Positions 1 through 8,788 of a DNA stretch of 64,000 bases are shown one piece after another. Under the pieces are notes generated by a model. The model was not told the origin of the DNA, ran no database searches, and saw only the letters and a program-made list of their open reading frames with translations. The position numbers were made by a program, and so were the translations under genes. The stretch spans positions 62,001 through 126,000 of the forward strand of contig PDZS01000008.1 of the NCBI GenBank assembly GCA_002753225.1, read 5' to 3'. Numbering within the stretch: position 1 is the stretch's first letter; the number at the start of each line of letters is the position of its first letter. The DNA comes from Deltaproteobacteria bacterium YD0425bin51 (GTDB lineage Bacteria; Desulfobacterota; Desulfobacteria; Desulfobacterales; YD0425bin51).

Positions 1-1125
1 GTTTATGTCCATGCTCTAGTAAGAGATGAAGAAGGCAAAAAAATGAGCAAATCAAAAGGAAATGTTATAGACCCTATTACAATAATTGAAAAATATGGAA
101 CAGACGCCTTTAGATTTACTCTGTCAGCTTTTGCAGCTCAGGGCAGAGATATAAAAATGTCTGAAAAAAGAGTTGAAGGATATAAACATTTTATAAATAA
201 ATTATGGAATGCATCTAGATTTGCTTTAATGCATATAAATAAAGGATATGATGAAATTAAGATCGACAATTTATCTTTGCCTGATAAATGGATTGTATCC
301 AGAATGGTAAATGTTATTAATTCAGTATCTGAAGCTTTAGATGAATATAGATTTAATGATGCAGCAAGTTCATTATATACATTTGTATGGCATGAACTTT
401 GTGACTGGTATTTAGAGGCTGTTAAGCCAATTTTATATGGGAAAAAGGGAGAAATTGATAAAGAATCAACATCAAGCGTACTGTGGTATGTTTTACACGA
501 TACTCTTATTATGCTTCATCCTTTCATCCCTTTTGTAACGGAAGAGATATGGCATAATTTACCTGGGTCACAAAATTCTATAATGAAGGCAAAATATCCA
601 AAAGACTTTATGTATAAAAAAATAGCAAATGATGAGTCTCAAACAAGAATGGAAACCTTAATGAGTGTAATAAGCTGCGTTAGAAATATAAGAGGGGAGA
701 TGAATATATCACCTTCTTTGTCTCTTGATATTATGGTTCAGTGTCAGGAAGTTTTAAAACGGGCTAATATAAAACAGTATGAAGATATTATAATAAATCT
801 TGCCAAGGTTAAATCCATTTCTGTAACTCCTCCTTCTGAACGTCCAAAATCAGCTGCCACATCAGTAGTAAATGGCACTACCGTGTTTGTTTATCTAGAA
901 GGAATAATAGATTTTAATAAAGAGATTAAAAGATTAGAAAAAGAAATCGATAAAATTAATTCTGAGCTTACAACTCATGCAAAAAAATTAGCAAATGAGG
1001 ATTTTTTGATTAAAGCTCCTCCTGAAGTTGTTGAAAAGGTAAAAGAAAAGCACAATGAATTAATTGAAAAAAAGGAAAAGTTAGAGGCTAACCTCGATAA
1101 AATAAGAGAAATAGAAAAAAGTTAA
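1..1125 (+). CDS. valS: Valyl-tRNA synthetase, C-terminal part (5' end outside window)
   Basis: Class I aminoacyl-tRNA synthetase that charges tRNA-Val in the cytoplasm. The frame is open from base 1 and reads VYVHALVRDEEGKKMSKSKGN, so translation continues from upstream and the ATG at 43 is internal. The KMSKS catalytic loop lies at about residues 15-19 of the visible part. It is followed by the anticodon-binding helical domain (DKWIVSRM, WHELCDWYLEAVKP, LHPFIPFVTEEIWHNLP). The C-terminus is the coiled-coil arm typical of bacterial ValS (about residues 300-374, heptad-like K/E-rich). Family members are about 880 residues, so roughly the last 40 percent is present. No anomalies are seen. Confidence 0.97.
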   Translation, partial: VYVHALVRDEEGKKMSKSKGNVIDPITIIEKYGTDAFRFTLSAFAAQGRDIKMSEKRVEGYKHFINKLWNASRFALMHINKGYDEIKIDNLSLPDKWIVSRMVNVINSVSEALDEYRFNDAASSLYTFVWHELCDWYLEAVKPILYGKKGEIDKESTSSVLWYVLHDTLIMLHPFIPFVTEEIWHNLPGSQNSIMKAKYPKDFMYKKIANDESQTRMETLMSVISCVRNIRGEMNISPSLSLDIMVQCQEVLKRANIKQYEDIIINLAKVKSISVTPPSERPKSAATSVVNGTTVFVYLEGIIDFNKEIKRLEKEIDKINSELTTHAKKLANEDFLIKAPPEVVEKVKEKHNELIEKKEKLEANLDKIREIEKS

Positions 1126-1150
1126 AAAATCTTGGCTAAAGGGTATTTAG

Positions 1151-1441
1151 ATGGTTTTTATTACTTCAATGATCACGGTTGTTATTGTTAATATATGGCA
1201 AGATAATGGAATTGTTGTAAGCTTTTTAATAGCAATCGTAATGGAACTTATCAACGTCTTGCTTACTACAAGCGGAGTTAAAAAGATAGAAGATTCATTG
1301 GAGGATAAGTATAAGCAAACAATTGAAGATTTGAAAAAGACTATTGAGGAAAACTTCAAAAAAGCAGAAATGTATAGAGAAGAAATGGATAAGTGGAAAA
1401 AGCTATTCGAGGGGAAGCCCAAGAGCACTGCCGCTGAGTAA
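1151..1441 (+). CDS. Small membrane-anchored coiled-coil protein
   Basis: I do not recognise a family for this 96-residue protein. Residues 1-42 are strongly hydrophobic (ITVVIVNIW, VVSFLIAIVMELINVLL) and would form one long or two short membrane segments. Residues 45-88 are highly charged with heptad-like spacing (IEDSLEDKYKQTIEDLKKTIEE), which suggests a cytoplasmic coiled coil. It starts 25 nt after valS with only a weak AAAGGG upstream, so it may be read through from valS. Its last 39 bases overlap the 3' end of the convergent diguanylate cyclase gene. An antisense frame covers the same bases but lacks any recognisable feature. Confidence 0.6.
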   Translation: MVFITSMITVVIVNIWQDNGIVVSFLIAIVMELINVLLTTSGVKKIEDSLEDKYKQTIEDLKKTIEENFKKAEMYREEMDKWKKLFEGKPKSTAAE

Positions 1442-2347
1442 TACAGAAATTCTATTTCTGCCTTGATCCTTTGAAGTATATAATGCTTTATCTGCTCTTT
1501 GAACAAAGGCAAACATATTTTCGTTAGGACAGTATTCTGTGACTCCTATGCTTACAGTCACTTTTGCTATAATATCAGGAAGGGGATTGAATTGCTCTGA
1601 TTCTACAGTGCTTCTTATTCTTTGGGCGACAGCGGTTGCTTCCTGACCTTTAGTATTGGGCAGAAGTACTGCAAATTCTTCCCCGCCATATCTATAAGCG
1701 GAATCCATTTTTCTTAAACAAATGCGGATTGTCTGCCCTAGTCTGATTAAAACTTTATCTCCTTCTAAATGTCCATATGTGTCATTGTAGTGCTTAAAAT
1801 AATCAATATCTAAAAGCAGAAGCGAAAGAGCATGGCCATAACGGTTAATTCTGCATATTTCTAACTCTAATTGATTATAAAAATGCCTTGAATTATAAAG
1901 ATTGGTTAAACCATCAGTTATAGCAAGAGTTTTAAGTTTTTCCATCATTTCATCTCTTTCATGTTTTAGCTCCCGCTCACGAAGAACTCTTTTTAATCGT
2001 AATAAAAGTTCGTTAAACTGAACTGGTTTAAAAACAAAATCGCTAGCACCTTTAGAAATTGCTTCTTCATAAGAATAACTTTCTATATAACCTGTCATTA
2101 CTATTACATCTGTGTCGTAATTCTTTTTTATTATATCTGTAAGAGTCAAGCCATCCATGCCGTCCATCATAATGTCTGTTATAACGACATCAAATTTTTT
2201 GTCTTTTAATATCTCTAGGGCTTCTTCGGCAGAGGATGCCATTTGGGTTATATAGCCAGACATTCCAACTAGTTCATACATAGCATTTCTGATGGCTACA
2301 TCATCATCAACAATCAATACAGTAGTTTTTGATAAAGAATTATCCAA
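1403..2347 (-). CDS. Response regulator diguanylate cyclase (REC-GGDEF)
   Basis: Predicted to make cyclic di-GMP from two GTP when its receiver domain is phosphorylated. REC domain: about residues 8-120, with acidic pocket VDDD (14-16), phospho-acceptor D58 (DVVITDIMMDGMDG) and conserved K near 108 (FKPVQ). A short helical linker (about 121-140) leads to a GGDEF domain with the active-site signature GGEEF at 221-225. An RxxD inhibitory site (R212-D215) lies five residues upstream of it, so product feedback inhibition is likely. The architecture resembles PleD with a single receiver. The gene diverges from lepA, and its 3' end overlaps the small plus-strand gene by 39 bases. No partner kinase is adjacent. 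Confidence 0.93.
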   Translation of the reverse strand: MDNSLSKTTVLIVDDDVAIRNAMYELVGMSGYITQMASSAEEALEILKDKKFDVVITDIMMDGMDGLTLTDIIKKNYDTDVIVMTGYIESYSYEEAISKGASDFVFKPVQFNELLLRLKRVLRERELKHERDEMMEKLKTLAITDGLTNLYNSRHFYNQLELEICRINRYGHALSLLLLDIDYFKHYNDTYGHLEGDKVLIRLGQTIRICLRKMDSAYRYGGEEFAVLLPNTKGQEATAVAQRIRSTVESEQFNPLPDIIAKVTVSIGVTEYCPNENMFAFVQRADKALYTSKDQGRNRISVLLSGSALGLPLE

Positions 2348-2472
2348 TTAACTCACCTGTTAGTCTTTGAAGTACTAATTGCACAATTAAAAATAATTTG
2401 TTAAACTTCAGCAATAAGTTGTAATTGATATATAAATAAACCCCTAATGTCAAGTGACTTCTGAAGGCAGAA

Positions 2473-4269
2473 ATGAAAAATATTCGTAACTTTAGTATAA
2501 TAGCTCATATTGATCATGGCAAGTCAACATTGTCTGATCGTTTAATTGAAGCTGCAAATATAATAGATAAGCGTGAATTTAGAGATCAAATTTTAGATAG
2601 TATGGATATTGAACGGGAACGCGGTATTACTATTAAGAGTCAGACCGTATGTCTTCCATATAAAGCTAAAAATGGAGAAACATTTTTTTTAAATTTAATA
2701 GATACACCAGGGCATGTTGATTTTACGTATGAAGTATCAAGAGCTTTAGCTTCTTGTGAAGGAGCTCTTTTGCTCATTGATGCAAGTCAGGGAGTAGAAG
2801 CTCAAACCCTTGCCAATTTATATCTGGCAATGGAGCATAATCTTGAGATAATTCCTGTTATAAATAAAATTGATTTGCCTTCAGCAGATATTGAAAAAGC
2901 AAAAAAGCAGATTGATGAAGATCTTGGGCTTGATTCTGCTTCTTCAGTTCTTACATCTGCAAAAGAAGGTATAGGGATTTCTGAGTTATTAGAAAACATT
3001 GTAACGAGACTCCCATCTCCATCTGGTGATGCAGATGCTCCTCTTAAAGCTTTGATATTTGATTCCCATTATGACTCATTTCGTGGAACAGTTGTTCATT
3101 TTAGGGTTTTTGAAGGGAAAGTAAAGCCTGGTGATATTGTCAGTTTTATGTCCAATAATTCTTCATACAAAGTTGAAGAAGTTGGTATCTTCCAGATAAA
3201 AAGGATCCCAAAAGATGAACTTAAAGCAGGGGAGGTAGGCTACCTGATCGCTGGGATAAAAACTGTAAGCGATACTAGATGTGGTGACACAATGACATTA
3301 AAGGATGCTCCTTGTGCTGAAGCAATTGTTGGATTTAGAGAGGCAAAACCTGTTGTTTTTTCTTCTATTTATCCCATAGCATCCGATGATTACGAAAATC
3401 TATCAACAGCCTTGGAAAAATTTAAATTAAATGATGCTTCCTTAACATATGAGAAAGATTCGTCTGCTGCGCTGGGATTTGGTTTTAGATGTGGTTTTTT
3501 GGGGCTTCTTCATTTAGAAGTTGCTCAAGAGCGATTAGAGCGGGAATATAACCTTTCTTTAATTTTAACTGCTCCATCTGTAAGATATAAAGTAAATATG
3601 AAAGACGGTTCAATAACAGTCATTGATAATCCTGCGCTTTATCCGGATCCGATGACTATTGACTATACTGAAGAGCCTTTTATTAAAGCTGCTATTATTG
3701 TTCCTGATCGTTATATGGGAGCAGTCATGAAGCTTTGTCTTGATAGGCGAGGAATTAGCTTAAATTATCAATATTTAACTAGCAACAGGCTTGAAATGTT
3801 GTTTGAGTTACCTCTATCTGAGGTGATTTATGATTTTTATGATAGGCTTAAGTCAATTACTCAAGGTTATGGATCGTTTGATTATGAGCTTATTGATTAT
3901 AGAAGAACAAAACTGGTGAAACTGGATATTTTAATAAATGGTGAACGTGTTGATGCATTATCTCAGCTTGTTCATGAAGATAGAGCCTATGATCGTGCAA
4001 GAGTTGCTTGTGAAAAATTGAAAGAAGAGATTCCAAAGCAGATGTTTAAAATTGCCATTCAAGGAGCAATAGGAGCAAAGGTAATATCGCGTGAAACCAT
4101 ATCTGCATTTAGAAAAGATGTTACTGCTAAATGTTATGGCGGAGATATAACTAGAAAAAGAAAGTTACTTGAAAAGCAAAAAAAGGGTAAAAAACGAATG
4201 AAAATGGTTGGAAAAGTTATGATTCCACAATCTGCGTTTTTATCAGTTTTAAAAACAGATACTGATTAA
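2473..4269 (+). CDS. lepA: Elongation factor 4 (LepA), ribosome back-translocase GTPase
   Basis: Translational GTPase that acts on ribosomes. At 598 residues it has the standard length. G motifs are visible: AHIDHGKST (G1, about residues 11-19), [10 protein letters not shown] (switch I), DTPGH (G3) and NKIDLP (G4). EF-G-like domains II, III and V follow, and the LepA-specific C-terminal domain carries [11 protein letters not shown]. The start ATG has a weak AAGG 5-9 bases upstream. It is the first gene of a co-directional run with leuC, which starts 17 bases after its stop. Confidence 0.98.
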   Translation: MKNIRNFSIIAHIDHGKSTLSDRLIEAANIIDKREFRDQILDSMDIERERGITIKSQTVCLPYKAKNGETFFLNLIDTPGHVDFTYEVSRALASCEGALLLIDASQGVEAQTLANLYLAMEHNLEIIPVINKIDLPSADIEKAKKQIDEDLGLDSASSVLTSAKEGIGISELLENIVTRLPSPSGDADAPLKALIFDSHYDSFRGTVVHFRVFEGKVKPGDIVSFMSNNSSYKVEEVGIFQIKRIPKDELKAGEVGYLIAGIKTVSDTRCGDTMTLKDAPCAEAIVGFREAKPVVFSSIYPIASDDYENLSTALEKFKLNDASLTYEKDSSAALGFGFRCGFLGLLHLEVAQERLEREYNLSLILTAPSVRYKVNMKDGSITVIDNPALYPDPMTIDYTEEPFIKAAIIVPDRYMGAVMKLCLDRRGISLNYQYLTSNRLEMLFELPLSEVIYDFYDRLKSITQGYGSFDYELIDYRRTKLVKLDILINGERVDALSQLVHEDRAYDRARVACEKLKEEIPKQMFKIAIQGAIGAKVISRETISAFRKDVTAKCYGGDITRKRKLLEKQKKGKKRMKMVGKVMIPQSAFLSVLKTDTD

Positions 4270-4286
4270 AAAGGAGTATTTATAAA

Positions 4287-5549
4287 ATGGGAATGACCAT
4301 TACAGAAAAGATTTTAGCAGCACATGCTGGAAAAGATAAAGTAAAACCTGGCGAAATAATTTATGCAAAGGTTGATGTGGCTCTTGGTAATGATATTACT
4401 GCTCCAATAGCAATAGAAGAATTTTATAAGAGCGGTGCAAAAAAAGTATTTGATAAAGACAGAGTGATATTAGTTCCAGATCATTTTGTGCCAAATAAAG
4501 ATATAAAATCTGCAATGCAGGCGAAAGTATTAAGGGATTTTGCAAAAGAACAAAACCTTACTTATTTCTTTGATGCAGGAGAAATGGGTGTAGAACATGC
4601 TATCCTTCCAGAAAAAGGTTTGGTTTTACCTGGAGATCTTGTTATTGGTGCTGATAGTCATACATGTACATATGGAGGGATTTCTGCTTTTGCAACTGGA
4701 GTTGGAAGCACAGATTTGGCTGCTGCAATGATAACAGGAGAAATTTGGCTCAAAGTTCCTGAAACAATCAAATTTATTTATAATGGGAAATTAAACCCCT
4801 GGGTCGAAGGGAAAGACCTTATTTTATACACAATTGGAGATATTGGCGTTGACGGAGCTTTATATTGCTCTATGGAATTTTGTGGAACTGCTATCCAAAA
4901 TTTAAATGCAGCAGGAAGACTTACTATTGCAAATATGGCTATTGAAGCAGGCGCAAAAAATGGCATTATTGCACCTGATGAAATAACCAAAGCTTATGTA
5001 GAGAAAAGAGCAGTAAGACCTTACACTTTTTACAGTAGTGATAGTGGTGCAACATATTCAAAAGTAATTGAATATGACGTTTCTAATATAGAACCTCAAG
5101 TCTCTTTTCCTCATAGCCCAGAAAATACTAAGGGAATAAGCGAAATTAAAGATATATTTATAGATCAAGTAGTAATTGGTTCTTGTACAAATGGGAGAAT
5201 TGAAGATATGAGGTCAGCAGCATCTGTTATAAAAGGGAAAAAAGCTGCAAAAAATTTAAGATTAATTATTATTCCAGCAACTCCTTTTGTTTATAAAACT
5301 GCTTTGGAAGAAGGTCTTATAAAAATATTTTTAGATGCAGGTGGAATAATAAGCCCTCCTACATGTGGACCATGTCTTGGGGGGCATATGGGAATACTTG
5401 CCAAAGGTGAGCGTGCTGTTGCTACAACTAACCGTAATTTTGTCGGCAGAATGGGCCATGTGGAAAGCGAAGTATATTTAGCAAATCCTGCGGTTGCTGC
5501 TGCATCTGCTATTTTAGGAAAAATTGGCGGACCTGCTGAAGTTATGTAA
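4287..5549 (+). CDS. leuC: 3-isopropylmalate dehydratase large subunit
   Basis: Aconitase-superfamily subunit that, with LeuD, isomerises 2-isopropylmalate to 3-isopropylmalate in leucine synthesis. It is 420 residues, the shorter LeuC2-type length shared with homoaconitase-like enzymes. The three [4Fe-4S] ligands are present: C300 in GSCTNGR, and C360 and C363 in [13 protein letters not shown]. Other landmarks are [10 protein letters not shown], the ADSHT motif and the C-terminal [10 protein letters not shown]. An AAGGAG Shine-Dalgarno sequence precedes the ATG. leuD lies downstream, separated by an inserted IS607 element. No leuA or leuB is in the window, so homoaconitase or citraconate-type substrates cannot be excluded. 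Confidence 0.95.
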   Translation: MGMTITEKILAAHAGKDKVKPGEIIYAKVDVALGNDITAPIAIEEFYKSGAKKVFDKDRVILVPDHFVPNKDIKSAMQAKVLRDFAKEQNLTYFFDAGEMGVEHAILPEKGLVLPGDLVIGADSHTCTYGGISAFATGVGSTDLAAAMITGEIWLKVPETIKFIYNGKLNPWVEGKDLILYTIGDIGVDGALYCSMEFCGTAIQNLNAAGRLTIANMAIEAGAKNGIIAPDEITKAYVEKRAVRPYTFYSSDSGATYSKVIEYDVSNIEPQVSFPHSPENTKGISEIKDIFIDQVVIGSCTNGRIEDMRSAASVIKGKKAAKNLRLIIIPATPFVYKTALEEGLIKIFLDAGGIISPPTCGPCLGGHMGILAKGERAVATTNRNFVGRMGHVESEVYLANPAVAAASAILGKIGGPAEVM

Positions 5550-5556
5550 AATCATT

Positions 5557-5564
5557 TTTTAAGG
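5557..5564 (+). repeat. Left copy of 8-bp repeat flanking IS607 element
   Basis: TTTTAAGG occurs eight bases after the leuC stop and again at the far side of the insertion. It ends in GG, the dinucleotide at which IS607-type serine recombinases insert. It therefore probably marks the left junction of the element. Confidence 0.5.
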
Positions 5565-5575
5565 GAAAACAACAG

Positions 5576-5604
5576 TTGACAAAAATCTAGACATATATTA
5601 ACAT
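5576..5604 (+). promoter_or_regulatory. Probable promoter of tnpA
   Basis: TTGACA (5576-5581) and TAACAT (5599-5604) are separated by 17 bases, close to the sigma-70 consensus. The tnpA ATG follows at 5615 without a Shine-Dalgarno sequence, so the transcript would be nearly leaderless. Confidence 0.5.
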
Positions 5605-5614
5605 ATCTATACAA

Positions 5615-6271
5615 ATGAATAGATTTATTAAAGTAGGTGAAGCTGCTCAAACATTAGGCGTTAGTATCCAAACTTTAAGACGCTGGGAAGAATCCAAACA
5701 ATTAGTGCCAGACAAAAAAACGAAAGGAGGTACAAGGTACTACGATAAAAACAAACTGCTTGGATTTAAAAAACAGGAGTCAGAAGTAACGATTGGATAT
5801 GCCAGAGTTTCAAGTCATGATCAAAAGAAAGACCTTCAAACACAAAAAGAAATGTTAGAAGCTTTCTGTATTTCAAATGGTTGGACATATGAAATTATAG
5901 ATGATTTAGGTTCTGGTATGAATTACAATAAAAAAGGTCTAAAACGACTGATTGATCTAATTTTGGATTATAAAATTACAAGGCTGGTTTTAACTCATAA
6001 AGATAGATTATTACGTTTTGGAGCCGAATTAATTTTTACTTTGTGTGAACTTAGACAGGTTGAAGTTGTTATTATTAATAAATCAGAAGATACCTCATTT
6101 GAGGAAGAACTTGCAAGTGATGTGCTTGAAATAATTACTGTATTTAGTGCAAGATTATATGGAAGTAGAAGTCATAAAAATAAAAAGTTAAAAGAATGTT
6201 TATCAGAGTTTACAAATGGAAATAATGCTAAGTCACAAAATAAAATTAGACCCCAAAAAAAAGCAAATTGA
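5615..6271 (+). CDS. tnpA: IS607-family serine recombinase TnpA
   Basis: Transposase/resolvase-like serine recombinase that catalyses movement of the element. Residues 4-45 form a MerR-type helix-turn-helix (VGEAAQTLGVSIQTLRRWEE) with the wing GGTRYYD. The catalytic domain follows (TIGYARVSSHDQKKDLQTQ), with the nucleophile probably S66. Later come the conserved DLGSGMNYNKKGL and LTHKDRLLRFG segments. The length of 218 residues is normal and no frame disruption is seen. The 3' end overlaps tnpB by 56 bases, as is common in this family. There is no recognisable Shine-Dalgarno sequence before the ATG; a consensus-like promoter lies immediately upstream. Confidence 0.95.
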   Translation: MNRFIKVGEAAQTLGVSIQTLRRWEESKQLVPDKKTKGGTRYYDKNKLLGFKKQESEVTIGYARVSSHDQKKDLQTQKEMLEAFCISNGWTYEIIDDLGSGMNYNKKGLKRLIDLILDYKITRLVLTHKDRLLRFGAELIFTLCELRQVEVVIINKSEDTSFEEELASDVLEIITVFSARLYGSRSHKNKKLKECLSEFTNGNNAKSQNKIRPQKKAN

Positions 6272-7298
6272 ATATTTTTCTAAAGCTTGTGGAACAGCTC
6301 GTTTTACATATAATTGGGGACTTGCGGAATGGAAAAGGCAATATGAAGAAGGATTAAATCCATCTGGCTTTGGGCTTAAAAAAGAGTTTAATGCTATCAA
6401 AGAAGAAAAGTTTAATTGGGTCTATGAAGTAACTAAATATGCCTGTCAGCAGCCATTTATTAATTTACAGACAGCATTCAATAATTTTTTTTCAGGTACA
6501 GCCAAATATCCACAATTTAAGAAAAAAGGCATTCATGACAGTTTTTATATTGGAAATGACCAATTTTCAATTATTAATAAAAAAGTCAAAATTCCTAAAT
6601 TAGGTGCTGTAAAAATGTGTGAGTGCTTAGGCTTTTCTGGAAAAATTATGAGTGCAGTAATTTCTAAAGCAGCTAATCAATGGTTTGTTAGCGTTAGTGT
6701 AAAAATGGATATAACACCTGCAACAAGCGAAAGCCAAGCTGTTGTTGGTGTTGATTTAGGTGTGAAAAATCTTGCTACACTTTCAACAAGTGAAATCATT
6801 GAAGGCTCAAAAGCTCTTAGTAAACATCAAAATAAGCTTAGACATTTACAACAAAGTTTAAGTAGAAAACAGAAAGGTTCAAAAAATCGTTATAAGGCAA
6901 GGCATAAAGTTGCAAAGCTTCATTATAGGATTTCTTGTATTCGGCAAGATGAGCTGCATAAATTAACGACTAAGTTGACAAGAGATTATGCTGTAATAGT
7001 AATTGAAGATTTAAATGTTAAAGGCATGATGAGTAATGATAAATTGTCTAAAGCTATAAGTGATATGGGATTTTTTGAATTTAAACGTCAACTGAATTAT
7101 AAATCACTAACATCAGGTTCGCTTATAATTGAAGCAGACAGATGGTTTCCATCTACAAAAAAATGCTCAAAATGTGGAGAAATTAATCACGAAATTACTT
7201 TGGCAGACAGAGTTTATATTTGTCCAAAGTGTAATTTGAGAATAGACAGGGATTTGAACGCTGCTATTAACCTAAAATCATTGGCAATAGCGGTATAA
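6216..7298 (+). CDS. tnpB: TnpB RNA-guided nuclease (IS607/IS605 OrfB family)
   Basis: RuvC-type nuclease that uses an RNA from the element's right end as guide, ancestral to Cas12 effectors. The N-terminal signature GTARFTYNWGL is at residues 26-36. The RuvC residues appear complete: D180 (VGVDLGVKN), E264 (VIEDLNVKGM) and D346 (DRDLNAAINL). The zinc ribbon has C317, C320, C336 and C339. The 360-residue length is typical and there are no stops or frameshifts, so the protein is probably active. The ATG at 6225 (MLSHKIKL) matches family starts better than 6216; both lie inside the end of tnpA. Non-coding DNA with hairpins follows the stop directly. Confidence 0.95.
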   Translation: MEIMLSHKIKLDPKKKQIEYFSKACGTARFTYNWGLAEWKRQYEEGLNPSGFGLKKEFNAIKEEKFNWVYEVTKYACQQPFINLQTAFNNFFSGTAKYPQFKKKGIHDSFYIGNDQFSIINKKVKIPKLGAVKMCECLGFSGKIMSAVISKAANQWFVSVSVKMDITPATSESQAVVGVDLGVKNLATLSTSEIIEGSKALSKHQNKLRHLQQSLSRKQKGSKNRYKARHKVAKLHYRISCIRQDELHKLTTKLTRDYAVIVIEDLNVKGMMSNDKLSKAISDMGFFEFKRQLNYKSLTSGSLIIEADRWFPSTKKCSKCGEINHEITLADRVYICPKCNLRIDRDLNAAINLKSLAIAV

Positions 7299-7429
7299 CA
7301 ATAACAAACTATCGTCAGCTTGACGGGAAGTTAAGCCTGTGGAGAGGAAATGAGACCCAAGTAGTTTTGTTCGGGCAGCCTCGATGAAACAGGAATTAAA
7401 TGATGAACAGATTTGTTCAGATTTTAAGG
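7299..7429 (+). ncRNA. Candidate omega-RNA (reRNA) scaffold at IS607 right end
   Basis: The 131 bases between the tnpB stop and the right junction hold no gene but contain hairpins in the same orientation as tnpB. One is GCTTGAC/GTTAAGC (7318-7324 and 7330-7336, one G-U pair). Another is a perfect TGAACA/TGTTCA stem (7404-7409 and 7414-7419) close to the element end. The position and layout match TnpB guide RNAs, whose guide is the sequence just beyond the right end. Here the guide would be AGCGGAATATATAATG, the leuD ribosome-binding region and start. The RNA 5' end probably lies inside the tnpB coding sequence. Confidence 0.55.
7422..7429 (+). repeat. Right copy of 8-bp repeat flanking IS607 element
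   Basis: Second copy of TTTTAAGG, ending in the GG dinucleotide. It directly abuts the leuD ribosome-binding site, so the element's right end preserves or recreates the AAGGAG sequence. Confidence 0.5.
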
Positions 7430-7442
7430 AGCGGAATATATA

Positions 7443-7931
7443 ATGAAAGTTACAGGATGTGTATGGAAATTTGGAGATGATATTGACACTGATCTTATTA
7501 TCCCAGCTCGTTATTTAATTACAAGCGATCCAAAAGAATTATCAAAACATTGCATGGAAGATGCTGATCCATCTTTCTCTTCAAAAGTATCAAAAGGTGA
7601 TATTATTGTAGGAGGGAAAAATTTTGGTTGTGGTTCTTCAAGAGAACATGCTCCAATTTCTATAAAAGCTGCTGGCGTATCATGTGTTATTGCAAAAAGT
7701 TTTGCCAGGATTTTTTATCGAAATGCCTTTAATATGGGGCTACTTATTCTTGAATGTGATGGCGCAGATGATTTTAAAACAGGAACAAAGCTTTCTGTTG
7801 ATTTTAATACAGGGGAAATAATAGATTTAGATAATAATAAAATATATTTTACTCATCCAATCCCTCCTTTTATGCAAGAATTGGTTCAATGCGGAGGGCT
7901 TATGAAATACATTGAAAAGAATAGATGCTAA
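7443..7931 (+). CDS. leuD: 3-isopropylmalate dehydratase small subunit
   Basis: Swivelling-domain partner of LeuC in isopropylmalate isomerisation. The 162-residue length suits the LeuD2 type. Motifs visible are [16 protein letters not shown] (residues 10-25), [15 protein letters not shown] (the substrate-binding GSSREH loop), [14 protein letters not shown] and the C-terminal [13 protein letters not shown]. The ribosome-binding site AAGGAG lies 11 bases before the ATG, partly in the conserved right flank of the IS607 insertion. Expression probably depends on read-through from lepA-leuC across the element or on promoters inside it. A strong bidirectional terminator follows. Confidence 0.95.
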   Translation: MKVTGCVWKFGDDIDTDLIIPARYLITSDPKELSKHCMEDADPSFSSKVSKGDIIVGGKNFGCGSSREHAPISIKAAGVSCVIAKSFARIFYRNAFNMGLLILECDGADDFKTGTKLSVDFNTGEIIDLDNNKIYFTHPIPPFMQELVQCGGLMKYIEKNRC

Positions 7932-7938
7932 TATATCT

Positions 7939-7965
7939 GGTTAGCGCTAAAAAATAGCGCTAACC
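7939..7965. terminator. Bidirectional terminator between leuD and binding-protein gene
   Basis: A perfect 11-bp stem GGTTAGCGCTA/TAGCGCTAACC with a five-A loop lies between two converging genes. The following plus-strand tail is AT-rich but lacks a long T run, so termination strength is uncertain. Confidence 0.7.
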
Positions 7966-7973
7966 CTATTATA

Positions 7974-8747
7974 TTATTTAGTTGTTTTATAACTTTCACC
8001 AAGATATTTTTTCATTATCCTTTCAGTTATACCATCTTTTTGAAGTTTATCTATACCATAATCAATAATTTCCTGAAGCTTTTTACCTTTTTCATTTTTA
8101 ACTGCTAAAACATGGAAGACTTTAACAGGCATAACAGGATCTGGAACATTTTCTACCCCTTCTAAATTAACCTTTCCTTCTCTATAAAGACTTAACACTA
8201 CTTCCAGTTGTTCAATGGCAATATCAATGTATCCACGCCTTAATTTTTCAATCAAAATTTCTCTGCTCTTTGCACCAGTATCAATATTTATTTGATTTTG
8301 ATATTGGTCATAATTAAACCCAAATACACCGCCTATCTTATAAGATTTAAAATCATCAATTATTTTAATGTTAGGAGGATTTGCAAATTTGGATTTTAGA
8401 TAAAATAGCACTAGATGTGTTTCGTATAGAGGTTTTGTATAATGAGAAAATTTAGCACGGTCATCTTTGTATGATGAGTTAGGAACAAGATCAACTTGTT
8501 TATCCTCAATTTCCTTTAGGCATCTTTTCCATGGAGCTATTTTATGAATGGGCTTGATTTGATTCATACTTAAAATTTTATTTAACATTTCAACTGCAAT
8601 ACCAATAAGCTCTTTTTTTTCGGTTAACATCAAATAAGGTGGTTTTAAACCATCCTCCCAATTAATAGTTGCCTCTTTAATTCCCTGTGCAATTGATATA
8701 GAAGAGGTGCTAAAAAATATAATTCCCATAAAAATTAATTTTTTCAT
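7974..8747 (-). CDS. Periplasmic substrate-binding protein (family 3, amino-acid type)
   Basis: Predicted secreted solute-binding or sensing protein of the SBP_bac_3 fold. An N-terminal signal peptide (MKKLIFMGIIFFSTSSISIAQG, cut probably after SIAQ) is followed by LKPPYLMLTEKKELIGIAVEMLNKIL, PWKRCLKEIEDKQVDLVP and a C-terminal KLQKDGITERIMKKYLGE. At 257 residues it matches single-domain binding proteins. No permease or ATPase gene is adjacent, so it may be an orphan. The ligand cannot be told. A GGAGGGG Shine-Dalgarno sequence lies a few bases before the ATG. It is co-directional with and downstream of pgm, with 41 bases between them. Confidence 0.85.
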   Translation of the reverse strand: MKKLIFMGIIFFSTSSISIAQGIKEATINWEDGLKPPYLMLTEKKELIGIAVEMLNKILSMNQIKPIHKIAPWKRCLKEIEDKQVDLVPNSSYKDDRAKFSHYTKPLYETHLVLFYLKSKFANPPNIKIIDDFKSYKIGGVFGFNYDQYQNQINIDTGAKSREILIEKLRRGYIDIAIEQLEVVLSLYREGKVNLEGVENVPDPVMPVKVFHVLAVKNEKGKKLQEIIDYGIDKLQKDGITERIMKKYLGESYKTTK

Positions 8748-8788
8748 TTTTCCCCTCCAACTAATTACAAGCTAAATAACCATATTGT

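Larger units (their letters stand above)
5565..7429 (+). mobile_element. IS607-family insertion sequence between leuC and leuD
   Basis: A unit of about 1.87 kb carries a MerR-HTH serine recombinase (tnpA) overlapping an intact tnpB, then about 130 bases of structured non-coding DNA. It separates leuC from leuD, which are normally adjacent. Both flanks contain TTTTAAGG. Removing the unit leaves leuC stop - ATCATTTTTTAAGG - AGCGGAATATATA - leuD ATG, which restores a normal intergenic region with the AAGGAG ribosome-binding site. No terminal inverted repeats or target duplications are expected for this family. The exact ends are inferred from the GG-containing repeat and could be off by a few bases. 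Confidence 0.75.

Noticed and set aside
1147..1512. Minus-strand frame of 121 residues opposite the small membrane protein
   Set aside because: It is antisense to two better genes, low-complexity and has no recognisable feature or ribosome-binding site.
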